64,000 bases of DNA from CAISIP01 sp963974265. GTDB lineage: Bacteria > Pseudomonadota > Gammaproteobacteria > Burkholderiales > Burkholderiaceae_C. Position 1 is the stretch's first letter, and each line of letters opens with the position of its first letter. The translations under genes and the position numbers were made by a program. Under the pieces are notes generated by a model that did no database searches, was not told the DNA's origin, and saw only the letters and a program-made list of their open reading frames with translations. Where the stretch lies: NCBI GenBank assembly GCA_963974265.1, contig CAXBDR010000001.1, positions 7,158 to 71,157 on the forward strand, given 5' to 3'. This document shows, piece after piece, positions 1 to 9,378 of this stretch.

Positions 1-1
1 C

Positions 2-1315
2 CACCGCCACCTGCATGTCCAGCCGCCGGTCGCGACCAGCGGACAGGGCTTGTACCTGACCGACACCGAAGGGCGCAGCTACATAGACGCATCCGGCGGT
101 GCCGCCGTGTCCTGCCTGGGACACGGCCACCCGGACGTGATCGCCGCCATGCATGCGCAGATCGACAAGCTGGCCTATGCCCACACCAGTTTCTTCACGA
201 CCCAGGTGGCCGAGGAACTGGCCAACAACCTGATCGCCGGTGCACCCGAAGGCATGAGCCATGTGTATTTCGTCAGCGGCGGCTCGGAGGCGATGGAGGC
301 GGCGATGAAGATGGCGCGCCAGTATTTCGTCGAGAGCGGCCAGCCCCAGCGCCGCCACTTCATCGCGCGGCGCCAGAGTTATCACGGCAATACGCTCGGC
401 GCGCTGGCAGTCGGCGGCAACCAATGGCGGCGCGAGCCGTTCGCGCCGATCCTGATCCCGGCCACCCATGTATCGCCGTGTTATCCCTACCGCGAACAGA
501 AGGCCGACGAGACGCCCGAACAATATGGGGCGCGCCTGGCGCGCGAACTCGACGAGACGATCCAGAAGCTCGGACCGGACCAGGTCATCGCCTTCGTGGC
601 CGAGACCATCGGTGGCGCCACGGCCGGCGTGCTGGTCCCGGTGCCGGGTTATTTCAAGGCGGTGCGCGAGGTCTGCGACCGCCATGGCGTTTTGCTGATC
701 CTGGACGAGGTGATGTGCGGCATGGGCCGCTGCGGCACGCTGCATGCGTGCGAGCAGGAAGGCGTGGTGCCCGACCTGCTGGCCATTGCCAAGGGCCTGG
801 GCGGAGGTTACCAGCCGATCGGGGCGGTGCTGGCGCAGAACCGCGTGGTCGATGCCATGTCCAGGGGCAGCGGCTTCTTCCAGCACGGCCATACCTACCT
901 CGGACACGCCGTGGCCTGTGCCGCGGCGCTGGCGGTGCAACGCGTGATCGAGCGCGACGGACTGCTGGCCCGGGTGCGCCAGAACAGCGTGCTGTTCGAG
1001 GCCATGCTGCGCAAGGCCTTCGGCAACCATCCGCACGTCGGAGACATCCGCGGGCGCGGCTTCTTCTGGGGCGTCGAACTGGTGCAGGATCGGGACAGCA
1101 AGCAGCCGTTCGAACCGAAGAAAAAGCTGCACGCGCAGGTCAAGAAGCAAGGGTTTTCCCGTGGTTTGATGGTTTACCCGATGGGCGGAACGGTGGACGG
1201 CTGGTATGGTGACCATGTGTTGCTGGCCCCCCCTTTTATTGCCAGTGAAGCGGATCTGGCCCTGATCGTCGAGCGGCTGTCAGAAGCAGTGGATGCGGCG
1301 ATTGCCGCCGTCTGA
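2..1315 (+). CDS. Class III (aspartate aminotransferase family) PLP aminotransferase, 5' end outside window
   Basis: PLP-dependent class III aminotransferase moving an amino group between an amine or omega-amino acid and a keto acid; the exact substrate is unknown. The frame is open to the window edge and residues before the first in-window start-like codon (TTG at 50) already fit the family N-terminus, so the gene starts upstream. Visible landmarks are the PLP phosphate-binding SGGSEA segment, the LDEV(M)CGMGR cofactor aspartate segment, and the Schiff-base lysine in AIAKGLGGG (codon at 791). 437 residues are present, close to full length. It lies 66 bp before a TAXI-TRAP uptake cassette on the same strand, so it probably deaminates the imported compound or a product of it. 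Confidence 0.9.
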   Translation, partial: HRHLHVQPPVATSGQGLYLTDTEGRSYIDASGGAAVSCLGHGHPDVIAAMHAQIDKLAYAHTSFFTTQVAEELANNLIAGAPEGMSHVYFVSGGSEAMEAAMKMARQYFVESGQPQRRHFIARRQSYHGNTLGALAVGGNQWRREPFAPILIPATHVSPCYPYREQKADETPEQYGARLARELDETIQKLGPDQVIAFVAETIGGATAGVLVPVPGYFKAVREVCDRHGVLLILDEVMCGMGRCGTLHACEQEGVVPDLLAIAKGLGGGYQPIGAVLAQNRVVDAMSRGSGFFQHGHTYLGHAVACAAALAVQRVIERDGLLARVRQNSVLFEAMLRKAFGNHPHVGDIRGRGFFWGVELVQDRDSKQPFEPKKKLHAQVKKQGFSRGLMVYPMGGTVDGWYGDHVLLAPPFIASEADLALIVERLSEAVDAAIAAV

Positions 1316-1381
1316 ACCGCATCAAGACCGCATGCCGCAATGGCATGTACCATCTTTCTTTTTTCAGGAGAGGAACCCACC

Positions 1382-2359
1382 ATGACCCCAAGACCCCTAC
1401 TCAAGACCCTGGCCGTTGCCGCAGCATTCGCGGGCGCTTTCGCCAGTGCACCGGCCGTGGCGCAGCAGAAGTTCGTCACCATCGGCACCGGTGGCGTGAC
1501 CGGTGTCTACTACGCCGCGGGCGGCGCCATCTGCCGGCTGATGAACAAGGACCGCGCCAAGCACGGCATCCGCTGCTCGGTGGAGTCCACCGGCGGTTCG
1601 GTGTTCAACATCAACACCATCAAGGCCGGCGAACTCGACTTCGGCGTAGCCCAGTCCGACTGGCAATACCATGCCTCCAAGGGCACGGCCGTGTTCGAGA
1701 AGGACGGCGCGTTCAAGGAATTGCGCGCGGTGTTCTCGGTGCACCCGGAGCCGTTCACGGTGCTGGCGCGCAAGGAAGCCAACATCACCAAGTTCGAAGA
1801 CTTCAAGGGCAAGCGTTTCAACGTCGGCAACCCCGGCTCGGGCACGCGCGCCTCGATGGAGTCGCTGCTCACCAGCATGGGCTGGAAAATGAGTGACTTC
1901 GCGCTGGCCTCGGAGCTCAAGGCCGACGAGCACGGCGCTGCGTTGTGCGACAACAAGATCGACGGCTTCTTCTACGGTGTCGGCCACCCGGCTGCCAACA
2001 TCCAGGACCCGGTCACGACCTGCGGCGCCAAGCTGGTTCCGCTGACCGGCCCTGCGGTCGACAAGATCGTCGCGGGTGCGCCGTATTACGCCAAGGTCGC
2101 GATCCCGGGCGGCATGTATGCCGGCAACCCGAATCCGACGCCGACCTATGGCGTGCTGGCCACCTTCGTCTCGTCGACCAAGACCCCCGACGCGGTCGTC
2201 TATGAACTGGTCAAGGCCGTGTTCGAGAACTTCGACGACTTCAAGAAGCTGCACCCGGCGTTCGCCAACCTCGATCCGAAAGACATGATCAAGAACGGCA
2301 ACTCCGCTCCGCTGCATCCGGGCGCCGTCAAGTACTACAAGGAAAAAGGCTGGATGTAA
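1382..2359 (+). CDS. TAXI family TRAP transporter solute-binding protein
   Basis: Periplasmic substrate-binding subunit of a TRAP transporter of the TAXI class. The protein is 325 residues with a Sec signal peptide of about 27 residues ending near APAVAQQ. The mature N-terminus has the TAXI hallmark TIGTGGVTGVYYAAGG, followed by an ESTGGSVFN stretch and a DFGVAQSDW stretch typical of these glutamate/dicarboxylate-like binders. ATG 1382 is chosen because AGGAGAGG sits 7 bp upstream; an earlier in-frame start at 1340 would add residues before the signal peptide. The fused permease follows after a hairpin-rich gap. The ligand cannot be read from sequence; the racemase and aminotransferase neighbours suggest an amino-acid-like or carboxylate compound. 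Confidence 0.93.
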   Translation: MTPRPLLKTLAVAAAFAGAFASAPAVAQQKFVTIGTGGVTGVYYAAGGAICRLMNKDRAKHGIRCSVESTGGSVFNINTIKAGELDFGVAQSDWQYHASKGTAVFEKDGAFKELRAVFSVHPEPFTVLARKEANITKFEDFKGKRFNVGNPGSGTRASMESLLTSMGWKMSDFALASELKADEHGAALCDNKIDGFFYGVGHPAANIQDPVTTCGAKLVPLTGPAVDKIVAGAPYYAKVAIPGGMYAGNPNPTPTYGVLATFVSSTKTPDAVVYELVKAVFENFDDFKKLHPAFANLDPKDMIKNGNSAPLHPGAVKYYKEKGWM

Positions 2360-2375
2360 ACGACAGGTTGAGCTC

Positions 2376-2445
2376 GCCCCGGCCCGCCGGGGCACGGGGC
2401 CTGTTCTTCCGGCATGGACCAGCGCCGGGCGGACAGGCCCTTTTT
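2376..2445 (+). terminator. Hairpins with T-tract between the TAXI binding protein and permease genes
   Basis: Two inverted repeats lie in the gap. The first is a perfect 7-bp stem with 4-nt loop (2376-2393, GCCCCGG / CCGGGGC). The second pairs GGGCCTGT (2397-2404) with ACAGGCCC (2433-2440), directly followed by TTTTT (2441-2445). This is the form of an intrinsic terminator with an unusually long loop. Sitting between binding protein and permease, it probably lowers permease expression relative to the binding protein; that role is inferred. Confidence 0.6.
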
Positions 2446-2499
2446 GATTGATGGCACGTCAGAAACACAGAACCAACACCACTATTGCGGGGGACGCCC

Positions 2500-5109
2500 A
2501 TGGCAGCGACAGACAACAACACGACTGGCAACAGTGCGGACATCGACGTCAACAAGTTGATGGCCGAGTCCGACACCGGCGGCCGCAACCCGGGGCCGAC
2601 GGTCCGCAAGCTGATGCTCGGCGTCGCGCTGGCCTGGAGCCTGTTCCAGCTGTGGATCGCCTCGCCGCTGCCGTTCATCGTCAACTTCGGCGTGTTCAAC
2701 GACACCCAGTCGCGCTCCATCCACCTGGCGTTCGCGGTCTTCCTGGCCTACCTGGCCTATCCCGCGCTCGCCAATTCGCGCCGCGACCGCGTCCCGTTGC
2801 TGGACTGGGCGTTCGCACTCGTCGGTGCGTTCTGCGCGTCCTACCTGTTCTTCTTCTACCGTGAACTGTCCACGCGCCCCGGCCAGCCGATCACGCAGGA
2901 CCTGGTCGTGGCCGTGGTCGGCATCGTGCTGCTGCTCGAGGCCACGCGCCGCGCGCTGGGGCTGCCGATGGTCATCGTCGCCATCGTGTTCCTGGGCTAC
3001 ACCTTCGGCGGCCCCTACATGCCGGACCTGATCGCGCACAAGGGCGCATCGATCTCGCGCGCCATGTCGCACCAGTGGCTGACCACCGAAGGCGTGTTCG
3101 GCGTCGCGCTCGGCGTGTCCAGCGGCTTCATCTTCCTGTTCGTGCTGTTCGGCTCGCTGCTGGACCGGGCCGGCGCCGGCAATTACTTCATCAAGAGTGC
3201 GTTCGCATTGCTCGGCCACATGCGGGGCGGCCCGGCCAAGGCGGCGGTCGTGTCGTCGGCCGCCACCGGCATCATCTCGGGCTCGTCGATCGCCAACGTC
3301 GTGACCACCGGCACCTTCACGATCCCGCTGATGAAGCGGGTCGGCTACCGGCCCGACCAGGCCGGCGCGGTCGAGGTCTCGAGTTCGGTCAACGGCCAGA
3401 TCATGCCGCCGGTCATGGGCGCGGCGGCCTTCCTGATGGTCGAGTATGTCGGCATCACCTACACCCAGGTGATCAAGCACGCCTTCCTGCCGGCCATCAT
3501 CTCGTACATCGCGCTGTTCTACATCGTGCACCTGGAGGCGCTCAAGGCCAACCTGCAGGGCCTGCCGCGGCGCGGCAATGCCACCGCCGGGCAAAGGCTG
3601 GTGTCGTTCGGCATGACGGTGGCAGGCTTCATCGTGCTGGCCGGCATCGTCTACTACGGCATTGGCTGGATCAAGGGCGCGGCCGGCGCGGCGGCGATCT
3701 ACATCATCGGCGTCGGTGTGCTCGCCGCCTACCTGACGCTGCTGTGGATCGGCTCGCGCCAACCCGAACTCGAACTCGACGACCCGAACGCCCCGGTGTT
3801 CGAGTTGCCCGAGACCGCGCCCACGCTCAAGTCCGGCCTGCATTACCTGCTGTCGGTCGTGGTGCTGATCTGGTGCCTGATGGTCGAGCAGATGTCGCCC
3901 GCGCTCTCGGCGTTCTGGGCCACCGCCTTCATGATCTTCGTCATGGTGACGCAGCGCCCGATCATGGCGCTGCTGCGTGGACGCGGCAACATTGGCCACG
4001 CGTTGTCGGTGGGCTTCGCGGACCTGATCGCCGGGCTGGAAGCCGGTGCGCGCAACATGATCGGCATCGGCGTGGCCACGGCGGCGGCCGGCATCATCGT
4101 CGGCACCGTGTCGCTGACCGGCATCGGCCTGGTCATGACCGAGGTGATCGAATTGCTCTCGGGCGGCAACCTGATGGTGATGCTGCTGCTGGTGGCCTTC
4201 ATCAGCCTGATCCTGGGCATGGGGCTGCCGACGACCGCCAACTACATCGTGGTGTCCACGCTGATGGCGCCGGTGGTGGTCGAACTGGGCGCACAAAGCG
4301 GCCTGCTCGTGCCGCTGATCGCGGTGCACCTGTTCGTGTTCTATTTCGGCCTGATGGCCGACGTGACGCCGCCGGTGGGCTTGGCCTCGTTCGCCGCGGC
4401 GGCGATCGCGCGCACCGATCCGATCAAGACCGGCGTGACCGCGTTCTTCTACAGCATGCGCACCGCCATCCTGCCATTCCTGTTCATCTTCAACACCCAG
4501 TTGCTGATGATCGGCATCGACAGCACCTGGCACCTGATACTGACCGTGGCGAGCGCCACGGTGGCCATGCTGGTGTTCGCAGCGGCCACGCAGGGCTATT
4601 TCATGGTGCGCTCGCGCTGGTACGAATCGATCGCGCTGCTGCTGGTGACCTTCACGCTGTTCCGGCCCGGCTTCTGGTGGGACATGGTCTACCCACCCTT
4701 TGAACGGCACCCGGCGAACGAGCTGACGGAGATGATCGCCAAGGCGCCGGCCGACGCCCGCCAGCGCATCTGGATCGAAGGCATCAACCTCGACGGCAAG
4801 GAAATCAAGAAAGGCGTGCTGCTGCCGCTCGGAGCCGAAGGCAGCGCACCCGAACGCCTCAAGCGGGTCGGGCTGCAGTTGATGCCGCTAGGCGACAAGA
4901 TGCAGGTGGCGGTGGTGCAGTTCGGCTCCACGGCCGAGAAACTCGGCATCGAACAGGGCTTCGACATCACCCAGATCGAGGTGGCCGCGGATCGTCCGGA
5001 CAAGGAATGGATGTTCATCCCCGCCATGGGCGTGCTGGGCCTGATCGTGATGATGCAGCGGGCGCGCCGCCGCCGGGAGCCACCGGCGCCGGTCGCCAAG
5101 CCGGCATGA
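2500..5109 (+). CDS. TRAP transporter permease, fused 4TM/12TM (DctQM-type) with DUF3394-like C-terminus
   Basis: Inner-membrane permease of the TAXI TRAP system, 869 residues. The small (DctQ) and large (DctM) subunits are fused, as is usual for TAXI systems. The first ~130 residues give the small-subunit helices; the large subunit follows with conserved stretches such as SSAATGIISGSSIANVVTTG and a later GMGLPTTANYI loop. The last ~150 residues, after the final helices, form a soluble PDZ-like DUF3394 region ending in a membrane helix and a basic tail. ATG 2500 is preferred over TTG 2485. It works with the binding protein upstream; energy would come from an ion gradient. Confidence 0.93.
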   Translation: MAATDNNTTGNSADIDVNKLMAESDTGGRNPGPTVRKLMLGVALAWSLFQLWIASPLPFIVNFGVFNDTQSRSIHLAFAVFLAYLAYPALANSRRDRVPLLDWAFALVGAFCASYLFFFYRELSTRPGQPITQDLVVAVVGIVLLLEATRRALGLPMVIVAIVFLGYTFGGPYMPDLIAHKGASISRAMSHQWLTTEGVFGVALGVSSGFIFLFVLFGSLLDRAGAGNYFIKSAFALLGHMRGGPAKAAVVSSAATGIISGSSIANVVTTGTFTIPLMKRVGYRPDQAGAVEVSSSVNGQIMPPVMGAAAFLMVEYVGITYTQVIKHAFLPAIISYIALFYIVHLEALKANLQGLPRRGNATAGQRLVSFGMTVAGFIVLAGIVYYGIGWIKGAAGAAAIYIIGVGVLAAYLTLLWIGSRQPELELDDPNAPVFELPETAPTLKSGLHYLLSVVVLIWCLMVEQMSPALSAFWATAFMIFVMVTQRPIMALLRGRGNIGHALSVGFADLIAGLEAGARNMIGIGVATAAAGIIVGTVSLTGIGLVMTEVIELLSGGNLMVMLLLVAFISLILGMGLPTTANYIVVSTLMAPVVVELGAQSGLLVPLIAVHLFVFYFGLMADVTPPVGLASFAAAAIARTDPIKTGVTAFFYSMRTAILPFLFIFNTQLLMIGIDSTWHLILTVASATVAMLVFAAATQGYFMVRSRWYESIALLLVTFTLFRPGFWWDMVYPPFERHPANELTEMIAKAPADARQRIWIEGINLDGKEIKKGVLLPLGAEGSAPERLKRVGLQLMPLGDKMQVAVVQFGSTAEKLGIEQGFDITQIEVAADRPDKEWMFIPAMGVLGLIVMMQRARRRREPPAPVAKPA

Positions 5110-5149
5110 GTCCGCGAAGCCGACAGCGCGCGGCCCACAGGACGGACCC

Positions 5150-5800
5150 ATGACCCGGATCGCACTCATCCACGCGCTGGCACATTCGGTGGCGCCGATC
5201 AACGATGCGATGGCGCGCGAGTGGCCGCAGGCCACGCGCATGAACCTGCTCGACGACAGCCTGTCCGCGGACCTGGCTGCGAGCGGCAGTGGACTGGATG
5301 CGGCCATGCACGAACGCTTTGCGCGGCTGGCGCAATACGCGGTCGACTGCGGCAGCGACGGCATCCTGTTCACCTGCTCCGCATTCGGCCCCTGTATCGA
5401 GGCCGTCGCCACCCGTCACACCCCGATGCCGGTGCTCAAGCCCAACGAAGCCATGGTGGCGCAGGCCGCCAGCCTGGGTTGCCGCATCGGCCTGGTTGCC
5501 AGCTTCGCGCCGACCCTGCAAAGCATGCCGGCCGAATTTCCCGCCGGCACGGAACTGGAATCCGAACTGGTGGCGGACGCGATGCTGGCGCTCAACACCG
5601 GCGACACGGCACGCCATGACGCACTCGTCGTCTCGGCGGCCGAACGACTGGTGAACAAGGGTTGCGCGGTGATCGCGCTGGCCCAGTTCAGCATGGCGCG
5701 CGCGCGCAAGCTGGTGGGCGAGCGCACCGGCTTGCCGGTGCTCACGACGGTGGACAGTGCGGTGAGCGAAATGCGGCGCCGGATTGGAAACACAGCCTGA
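5150..5800 (+). CDS. Aspartate/glutamate racemase family protein (arylmalonate decarboxylase/hydantoin racemase type)
   Basis: Cofactor-independent Asp/Glu/hydantoin racemase superfamily member, 216 residues, cytoplasmic. These enzymes use one or two active-site cysteines for proton transfer. Here the first lies in FTCSAFGPC (Cys76, with Cys82 close by) and the second in NKGCAVIALAQ about 90 residues later, at the positions expected for the two acid/base cysteines. ATG 5150 begins 40 bp after the TRAP permease and is the last plus-strand gene before a convergent operon, so it is probably co-transcribed with the transporter and acts on the imported compound. Substrate unknown; racemase, isomerase and decarboxylase activities all occur in the family. 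Confidence 0.85.
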   Translation: MTRIALIHALAHSVAPINDAMAREWPQATRMNLLDDSLSADLAASGSGLDAAMHERFARLAQYAVDCGSDGILFTCSAFGPCIEAVATRHTPMPVLKPNEAMVAQAASLGCRIGLVASFAPTLQSMPAEFPAGTELESELVADAMLALNTGDTARHDALVVSAAERLVNKGCAVIALAQFSMARARKLVGERTGLPVLTTVDSAVSEMRRRIGNTA

Positions 5801-5846
5801 ACGGCTGACACCGGACCAGACTACGCGTCCGTACCGGGCGTATGCG

Positions 5847-6521
5847 TCAGTTCTTCAGGTAGTCCCGGAAACGCGGGGCTCCCACGATGTCCGCGAGCGT
5901 CTCACCGCCCTCGATTCGCTCAAGCAGCGCCACTTCTCGATCCTGGCGCGCCAAGGCCTCAGCCGTTACGCCCTCCACCTCACCGGGGGACAGTACCAGA
6001 ATGCCGCTGTCATCGGCCAATATCGCATCGCCTGCACATACCGATACACCACCGCAGGAAACTGCCACATTGACCGCTCCGCCTAGATCAAGCCTTCTGC
6101 CCAAAATGGGGGACGGCCCGCGGCACCACAACGGTACATCTTGAGCGCGAACATCATGAAAGTCGCAGGCGCGACCATCGATAATGACACCGAACGCACC
6201 AGCCTTGCGTGCCACGGCGGCCGTGACAGCTCCGAAACATGCGTGGCGATCCTCTCCGCTGCGATCCACCACAAGGACATCGCCCGGTCGCAGTGCGTCA
6301 AGGGCGAGCAACAATGCTGCCGAATCGACGCCGACCGTACGAACCGTCACCGCCGTTCCCGCCACGCGCACGCCTTGCTGGATGGGTAGCAGTGCACTGC
6401 TCATGAAGCCATGCATTCGGAAGTGACCCACCGTGGCCGTCTCCACCAATCGCAGCCGGTCAATCGCGGCCGGAGCAATTTGGCGTGGCATATCGCACAC
6501 GTCGTAAAGAGCATGTTTCAT
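5847..6521 (-). CDS. RraA family protein (HMG/CHA aldolase-like), with altered active-site arginine
   Basis: RraA/4-hydroxy-4-methyl-2-oxoglutarate aldolase fold protein, 224 residues. True aldolases cleave pyruvate from 4-hydroxy-2-oxo acids using a divalent metal; RraA itself is a non-catalytic RNase E inhibitor. The family stretch is visible as GDVLVVDRSGE, FGAVTAAVARKAG and FGVIIDGRACDF. Catalytic members read DGxxRD there; here the arginine position is Cys (DGRACD), so aldolase activity is doubtful. The start overlaps the stop of the upstream ABC ATPase gene (ATGA), making it the last gene of the peptide-type ABC operon. Confidence 0.85.
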   Translation of the reverse strand: MKHALYDVCDMPRQIAPAAIDRLRLVETATVGHFRMHGFMSSALLPIQQGVRVAGTAVTVRTVGVDSAALLLALDALRPGDVLVVDRSGEDRHACFGAVTAAVARKAGAFGVIIDGRACDFHDVRAQDVPLWCRGPSPILGRRLDLGGAVNVAVSCGGVSVCAGDAILADDSGILVLSPGEVEGVTAEALARQDREVALLERIEGGETLADIVGAPRFRDYLKN

Positions 6522-7507
6522 CGCACGGCCTCCGGCTCAACCAAACGACATGCCGCGGCATGGGTCGGGGTCAACGACACCAGACGTGGATCCACGGCAC
6601 GACACTGTTCGACAACATGGACGCAACGCGGTGCAAACCGGCAACCGGACGGGATCGACGCGGCCGACGGTGGATCGCCCTGGAGCACCTGCTGCTTGAG
6701 AACCGCGTCCGGATCAAGGCGCGGCGCAGCGCCGAGCAATGCCTGGGTATAAGGATGCACGGGGCGCTCGAAGATGTCTTTCGTTGCCGCCTCTTCAACC
6801 ACGCGGCCCAGGTACATCACCATGATCCGGTCGCACATGCGACGCACGACTGACAGATCGTGTGAAATGAAGATGTAGGTAAGACCAAAACGCTCCTTCA
6901 TGTCGAGGAACAGCTTCAGTACGTTGGCCTGCACGGACAGATCAAGCCCCGATGTAGGCTCGTCGAGAATGACAATGGACGGGCGCAGGATCAACGTGCG
7001 TGCCAGACCAATCCGGCGTTGCTGACCACCCGAAAACTCGTGCGGGTAGCGCCGCAGTGCCGTCTGGTCCAAACCGACCGCATCGAGCATCGTCGCGATA
7101 CGTTGCTGGCGTTCGGCCTTGTCGTGCACGCCGCCGACGATCAGGGACTCGTGCAGCGTGGAGCCGATGGTCCACCAAGGGTCCAGGGCAGCGCCGGGGT
7201 CCTGATGCACAAACTGAATATCGCGCCGGGCCATGCGAGCCGCACGCGCAGTCATGCCAGACACCAACTTGTTCGCAAGATGGATGCTGCCTGCGCTTTC
7301 GGGTTGCTGCCCCAGCAAGGTTCTGCCCAGGGTGGTCTTGCCGCATCCAGACTCGCCAACCAGACCGAGCACTTCTCCTGGACGAACGTCAATGTCGACA
7401 CCATCGACAGCGACCAGCGGCGATCCCTTGCCACGCCGGCCGAACGAAACCGTCAATCCACGCGCCGAGAGCAGGGAATCGGGTGACATGGAGGCGCGGA
7501 CCATCAT
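6518..7507 (-). CDS. Peptide/nickel-type ABC transporter ATP-binding protein (DppF/OppF-like)
   Basis: Second ATPase of a dipeptide/oligopeptide-type importer, 329 residues. Walker A is GLVGESGCGKTT, the signature is FSGGQQRRIGLA, Walker B ends in VILDEPTSGLD, and the switch histidine lies in FISHDLSVV. The C-terminal extension has the oligopeptide/dipeptide domain with the cysteine pattern CRFAPRC / QC, which in some family members binds an Fe-S cluster. The ATG at 7507 overlaps the upstream gene's stop (ATGA) and GGAGG lies immediately before it; ATG 7504 has better spacing and differs by one residue. The next gene (RraA-like) overlaps by 4 bp. Confidence 0.94.
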   Translation of the reverse strand: MMVRASMSPDSLLSARGLTVSFGRRGKGSPLVAVDGVDIDVRPGEVLGLVGESGCGKTTLGRTLLGQQPESAGSIHLANKLVSGMTARAARMARRDIQFVHQDPGAALDPWWTIGSTLHESLIVGGVHDKAERQQRIATMLDAVGLDQTALRRYPHEFSGGQQRRIGLARTLILRPSIVILDEPTSGLDLSVQANVLKLFLDMKERFGLTYIFISHDLSVVRRMCDRIMVMYLGRVVEEAATKDIFERPVHPYTQALLGAAPRLDPDAVLKQQVLQGDPPSAASIPSGCRFAPRCVHVVEQCRAVDPRLVSLTPTHAAACRLVEPEAVR

Positions 7508-8520
7508 GCCTCCACCATGTCGGAACGTTCTCCGTCGAAGTGGATGCAATTGACGCGATGATGTTTGCCGCCGGTGAGTTGGGGCACACGTTTGCTGCAA
7601 GCGGCGACACCACGCGCGCAACGGGGCAAGAAGCGACATCCTGTTGGCATCTCCAGAAGGGACGGTACTGTGCCGGGAATTCCGCAATACTCCGTCATCC
7701 GATCGGGGTGGCAGTCCATCAGTGCCACGGTATAGGGGTGGCGTGGAGCGCGCAAGACCTCGGCTTTCCGGCCATGCTCGACGATCTGCCCCGCGTACAT
7801 GACGCTGACACGGTCGCAGATTTGCGACACCACGCCAAAATCGTGCGTCACGAACAGCACGGATATTCCAAACTCTCTGCATAACTCAGACAACAGTATC
7901 AAGATCTGCTGCTGGGTTGTCACGTCGAGTGCCGTGGTGGGCTCATCGGCGATGATCAAGCGAGGGCTGCACAACAACGCCGCGGCAATCAGCAGTCGCT
8001 GTCTTTGACCGCCCGAGAATTGATGTGGATAACGATCCAGCACTTCCTTCGGATCGGCAATTTGCACGCGCCCCAGCAACTCGACCAGACGCTGGATACC
8101 GGCGGCCTTGTCGCGTCGACCTTGTGGCGCATGCCAGCGCCAGATGTCCAGAAACTGCTCACCCACCGTGAAATTCGGGTTCAACGCCAACGCGGGATCC
8201 TGCGGCACAAATCCGATCCGCCCGCCGCGGATGGACTGCGACAGCGTCGCCTCGTCCAGATCAAGCAGGTTAATGCCATCGAACATGATGCGACCGCCAG
8301 ATGCGCCAGCCGACGCCGGGAGAATACCCAGTATGCTTTTGACGATGGAGCTCTTGCCACATCCGGATTCACCGACAAGGCCCATGATTTCGCCCGGGTG
8401 GATATCAATGCTGCACCGGTCAAGAACGGTCACATCGCCTTGCCCCGTCCGGATCGATACCGACAAATCGACGATATCGAGCAAAGGCGGCTCCAAGCCA
8501 ACTGTGGACCCCGGCATCAA
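7504..8520 (-). CDS. Peptide/nickel-type ABC transporter ATP-binding protein (DppD/OppD-like)
   Basis: First ATPase of the same importer, 338 residues. Walker A GLVGESGCGKSS, signature FSGGQRQRLLIA, Walker B LIIADEPTTALD and switch region FVTHDFGVV are all intact, so it should hydrolyse ATP. The C-terminal part carries the oligopeptide transporter extension with CRFLPRC and a further cysteine. Its start overlaps the end of the DppC-like gene by 4 bp and its stop overlaps the DppF-like start, indicating translational coupling. The pair would form a heterodimeric ATPase under the two permeases. Confidence 0.94.
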   Translation of the reverse strand: MMPGSTVGLEPPLLDIVDLSVSIRTGQGDVTVLDRCSIDIHPGEIMGLVGESGCGKSSIVKSILGILPASAGASGGRIMFDGINLLDLDEATLSQSIRGGRIGFVPQDPALALNPNFTVGEQFLDIWRWHAPQGRRDKAAGIQRLVELLGRVQIADPKEVLDRYPHQFSGGQRQRLLIAAALLCSPRLIIADEPTTALDVTTQQQILILLSELCREFGISVLFVTHDFGVVSQICDRVSVMYAGQIVEHGRKAEVLRAPRHPYTVALMDCHPDRMTEYCGIPGTVPSLLEMPTGCRFLPRCARGVAACSKRVPQLTGGKHHRVNCIHFDGERSDMVEA

Positions 8521-9359
8521 CGTGATCTCCGGATACGTGGATCAATGACGTCCCGCAACGAATCACCGATGAGGTTGAACGCCAGGACCGTGACAAGAAT
8601 CGCCAGGCCCGGAAAGACCGAGAGCCACCAACCTGAGGGCAGATATCGCTGGCTTTCCGCAACCATCAATCCCCATTCCGGCGTCGGCGGCGTGGCGCCC
8701 AGGCCCAGAAAACCCAACGAGGCGGCGACCAGTATCGTGACGCCCATGCCGATCGTGGCTCGCACAATGACTACGGGCAAGACATTCGGCAGGATGTGCA
8801 TCAGCACGATACGTGCAGGGCTGCAGCCCTGCGCCTGCAATGCGTCGACGAAAGGATCGACGGATATTCGACGCGTCTCGCTGTAGACAATGCGACAGAA
8901 CATGGGCCAGTAGGTCAAGGTCAGTGCAATCATGGCCGTAGCGATCGAGGGTCGCATGATCGATGCGAAAACCAGTGCCAGTACCAGTTGGGGCACGGCC
9001 AAGAAAATGTCGGTGACACGCATGATGATCTGGCCTCCGATTCCGCCCGCATAACCGGCAATCAAACCCAGCGGCACACCGATCAGCATGGATACCAGGA
9101 CGGTGACGCAGGCGATCGTCAGCGCCACTCTGGCTCCCAGCACCATGCGTGAAAACACATCGCGCCCGATACCGTCGGTACCCAACCAGAATTCCGCGGA
9201 CGGCGGCTGGAGACGCTGCCAGGGTTTGGCATCGTAAGCATCCTCCGGATAGGGCACAACGTAGTTGCCGAATATCGCGCAAAAGACAATCACGGCAAGA
9301 ATCAGCAGGCCTAGCATTGCCGCACGATCCCGCAGGAGCAGGGAAAAAATCGCTTTCAT
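8517..9359 (-). CDS. Peptide-type ABC transporter permease (DppC/OppC-like)
   Basis: Inner-membrane permease subunit, 280 residues, about six helices. The first helix follows a short cytoplasmic N-terminus (AMLGLLILAVIVFCAIF). The motif LGTDGIGRDVFSRMVLGARV is the usual periplasmic/first-TM stretch of DppC-type permeases, and the ATPase-contacting EAA loop is degenerate, around VDALQAQGCSPARIVLMHILPN. ATG 9359 gives the standard N-terminus; the preceding permease gene ends only 20 bp upstream. It pairs with the DppB-like gene. Confidence 0.92.
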   Translation of the reverse strand: MKAIFSLLLRDRAAMLGLLILAVIVFCAIFGNYVVPYPEDAYDAKPWQRLQPPSAEFWLGTDGIGRDVFSRMVLGARVALTIACVTVLVSMLIGVPLGLIAGYAGGIGGQIIMRVTDIFLAVPQLVLALVFASIMRPSIATAMIALTLTYWPMFCRIVYSETRRISVDPFVDALQAQGCSPARIVLMHILPNVLPVVIVRATIGMGVTILVAASLGFLGLGATPPTPEWGLMVAESQRYLPSGWWLSVFPGLAILVTVLAFNLIGDSLRDVIDPRIRRSR

Positions 9360-9378
9360 GGTTTCATCCAATTCCTGC

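Noticed and set aside
2482..4710. 742-codon minus-strand open frame opposite the TRAP permease
   Set aside because: Antisense of a clear membrane protein; its His/Gln/Arg-rich composition is typical of GC-rich shadow frames.
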